Part shown: positions 8,365 through 8,618 of the stretch, piece after piece
How positions within the stretch are numbered: the first letter of the stretch is position 1
How the letters are laid out: the number at the start of each line of letters is the position of its first letter
NCBI GenBank assembly: GCA_900554555.1
Contig: USIC01000024.1
Location: forward strand, 1-8,618
DNA: 8,618 nucleotides
Direction of reading: 5' to 3'
From: an uncultured Solobacterium sp.
Lineage (GTDB): Bacteria; Bacillota_I; Bacilli_A; Erysipelotrichales; Erysipelotrichaceae
Made by a program: the position numbers and the translations under genes
Notes under the pieces: model-generated
What the model was told of the DNA's origin: nothing
The model's database searches: none
The model's input: only the letters and a program-made list of their open reading frames with translations

Positions 8365-8618
8365 TGTGCACCTCCAAATATGGATTTGTAGTCTTCATTC
8401 CATTTTGTATATGCGGGGTCATTACGATGGTCTGTCAGTTCATAATTTTCTTGTAAGTATTTACCAAGCACATTCATGAATTTTTCAGAACCGCTATAAT
8501 TCAGATGATCACCACCATCACGTGTATCAGTTAACCAGTTGATATTTAATTCTTCTGGATTTAGATTGTAGTCAATGTAGGTTACATTATTTTGATCACA
8601 CCATTCCTGTAATGTATT
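8361..8618 (-). CDS. SGNH-hydrolase-like acyltransferase partner, C-terminal 85 residues
   Basis: The 3' end of a gene whose start lies beyond the right edge. Eighty-five residues are in frame, ending at TGA (8363-8361). The fragment contains DTRDGGDHLN followed by YSGSEK (fragment residues 31-46), matching the D-x-G-D-H-x-N-x-x-G-x-x-K block that carries the catalytic Asp/His of SGNH/GDSL-type O-acetyltransferases and esterases paired with MBOAT proteins. I expect a membrane-anchored, extracytoplasmic protein that receives the acetyl group from the MBOAT and places it on the surface polymer, as in PatA/PatB or AlgI/AlgJ-AlgX. The catalytic Ser block and any signal anchor would be upstream and cannot be seen. 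The stop overlaps the MBOAT start by four bases (ATGA). No symbol is given because too little is present. Confidence 0.75.
   Translation of the reverse strand, partial: NTLQEWCDQNNVTYIDYNLNPEELNINWLTDTRDGGDHLNYSGSEKFMNVLGKYLQENYELTDHRNDPAYTKWNEDYKSIFGGAQ

Overview
The window reads as ordinary chromosome of a low-GC Firmicute. Evidence: A/T-rich codon use, AGGAGG-type ribosome binding sites, a class I UvrA and MutS of Firmicute type, and TGA used as a stop with TGG for Trp, so genetic code 11 and not a mollicute. An anaerobic gut or oral Erysipelotrichia/Clostridia-like host is a guess from protein flavour; nothing here fixes the genus.

Layout. (1) 11-1246, minus strand: an AAA_14/DUF4143-type ATP-binding protein. 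Its last ~18 codons appear to be replaced by read-through into the opposite strand of a small gene remnant (23-121, plus) that looks like the N-terminus of an Rpn/PD-(D/E)XK transposase-like protein. A deletion or recombination junction is inferred at about 68-85. (2) 1247-1461: the divergent intergenic region. It holds three TTCGA-(6)-TCGAA palindromes whose cores start exactly 40 bp apart (1267, 1307, 1347). The first overlaps the -10 of a good sigma-A promoter for the ATPase gene. A separate extended -10 promoter serves mutS. (3) 1462-6821, plus: mutS and uvrA, translationally coupled through a TAATG stop/start overlap. They join mismatch recognition and nucleotide excision repair in one transcript, with no mutL or uvrB in view. 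(4) 6818-6843: a perfect 12-bp-arm inverted repeat between convergent genes, probably a bidirectional terminator; its left arm contains the uvrA stop codon. (5) 6850-8618, minus: an SGNH-hydrolase-like gene (3' end only) and an MBOAT O-acyltransferase gene joined by an ATGA overlap. This is the usual two-component arrangement for exporting acetyl groups onto a cell-surface polymer.

The two repair genes and the acyltransferase pair are typical members of their families. The least explained parts are the phased palindrome array over the ATPase promoter and the fused 3' end of the ATPase gene. I see no CRISPR, tRNA, rRNA or intact mobile element.
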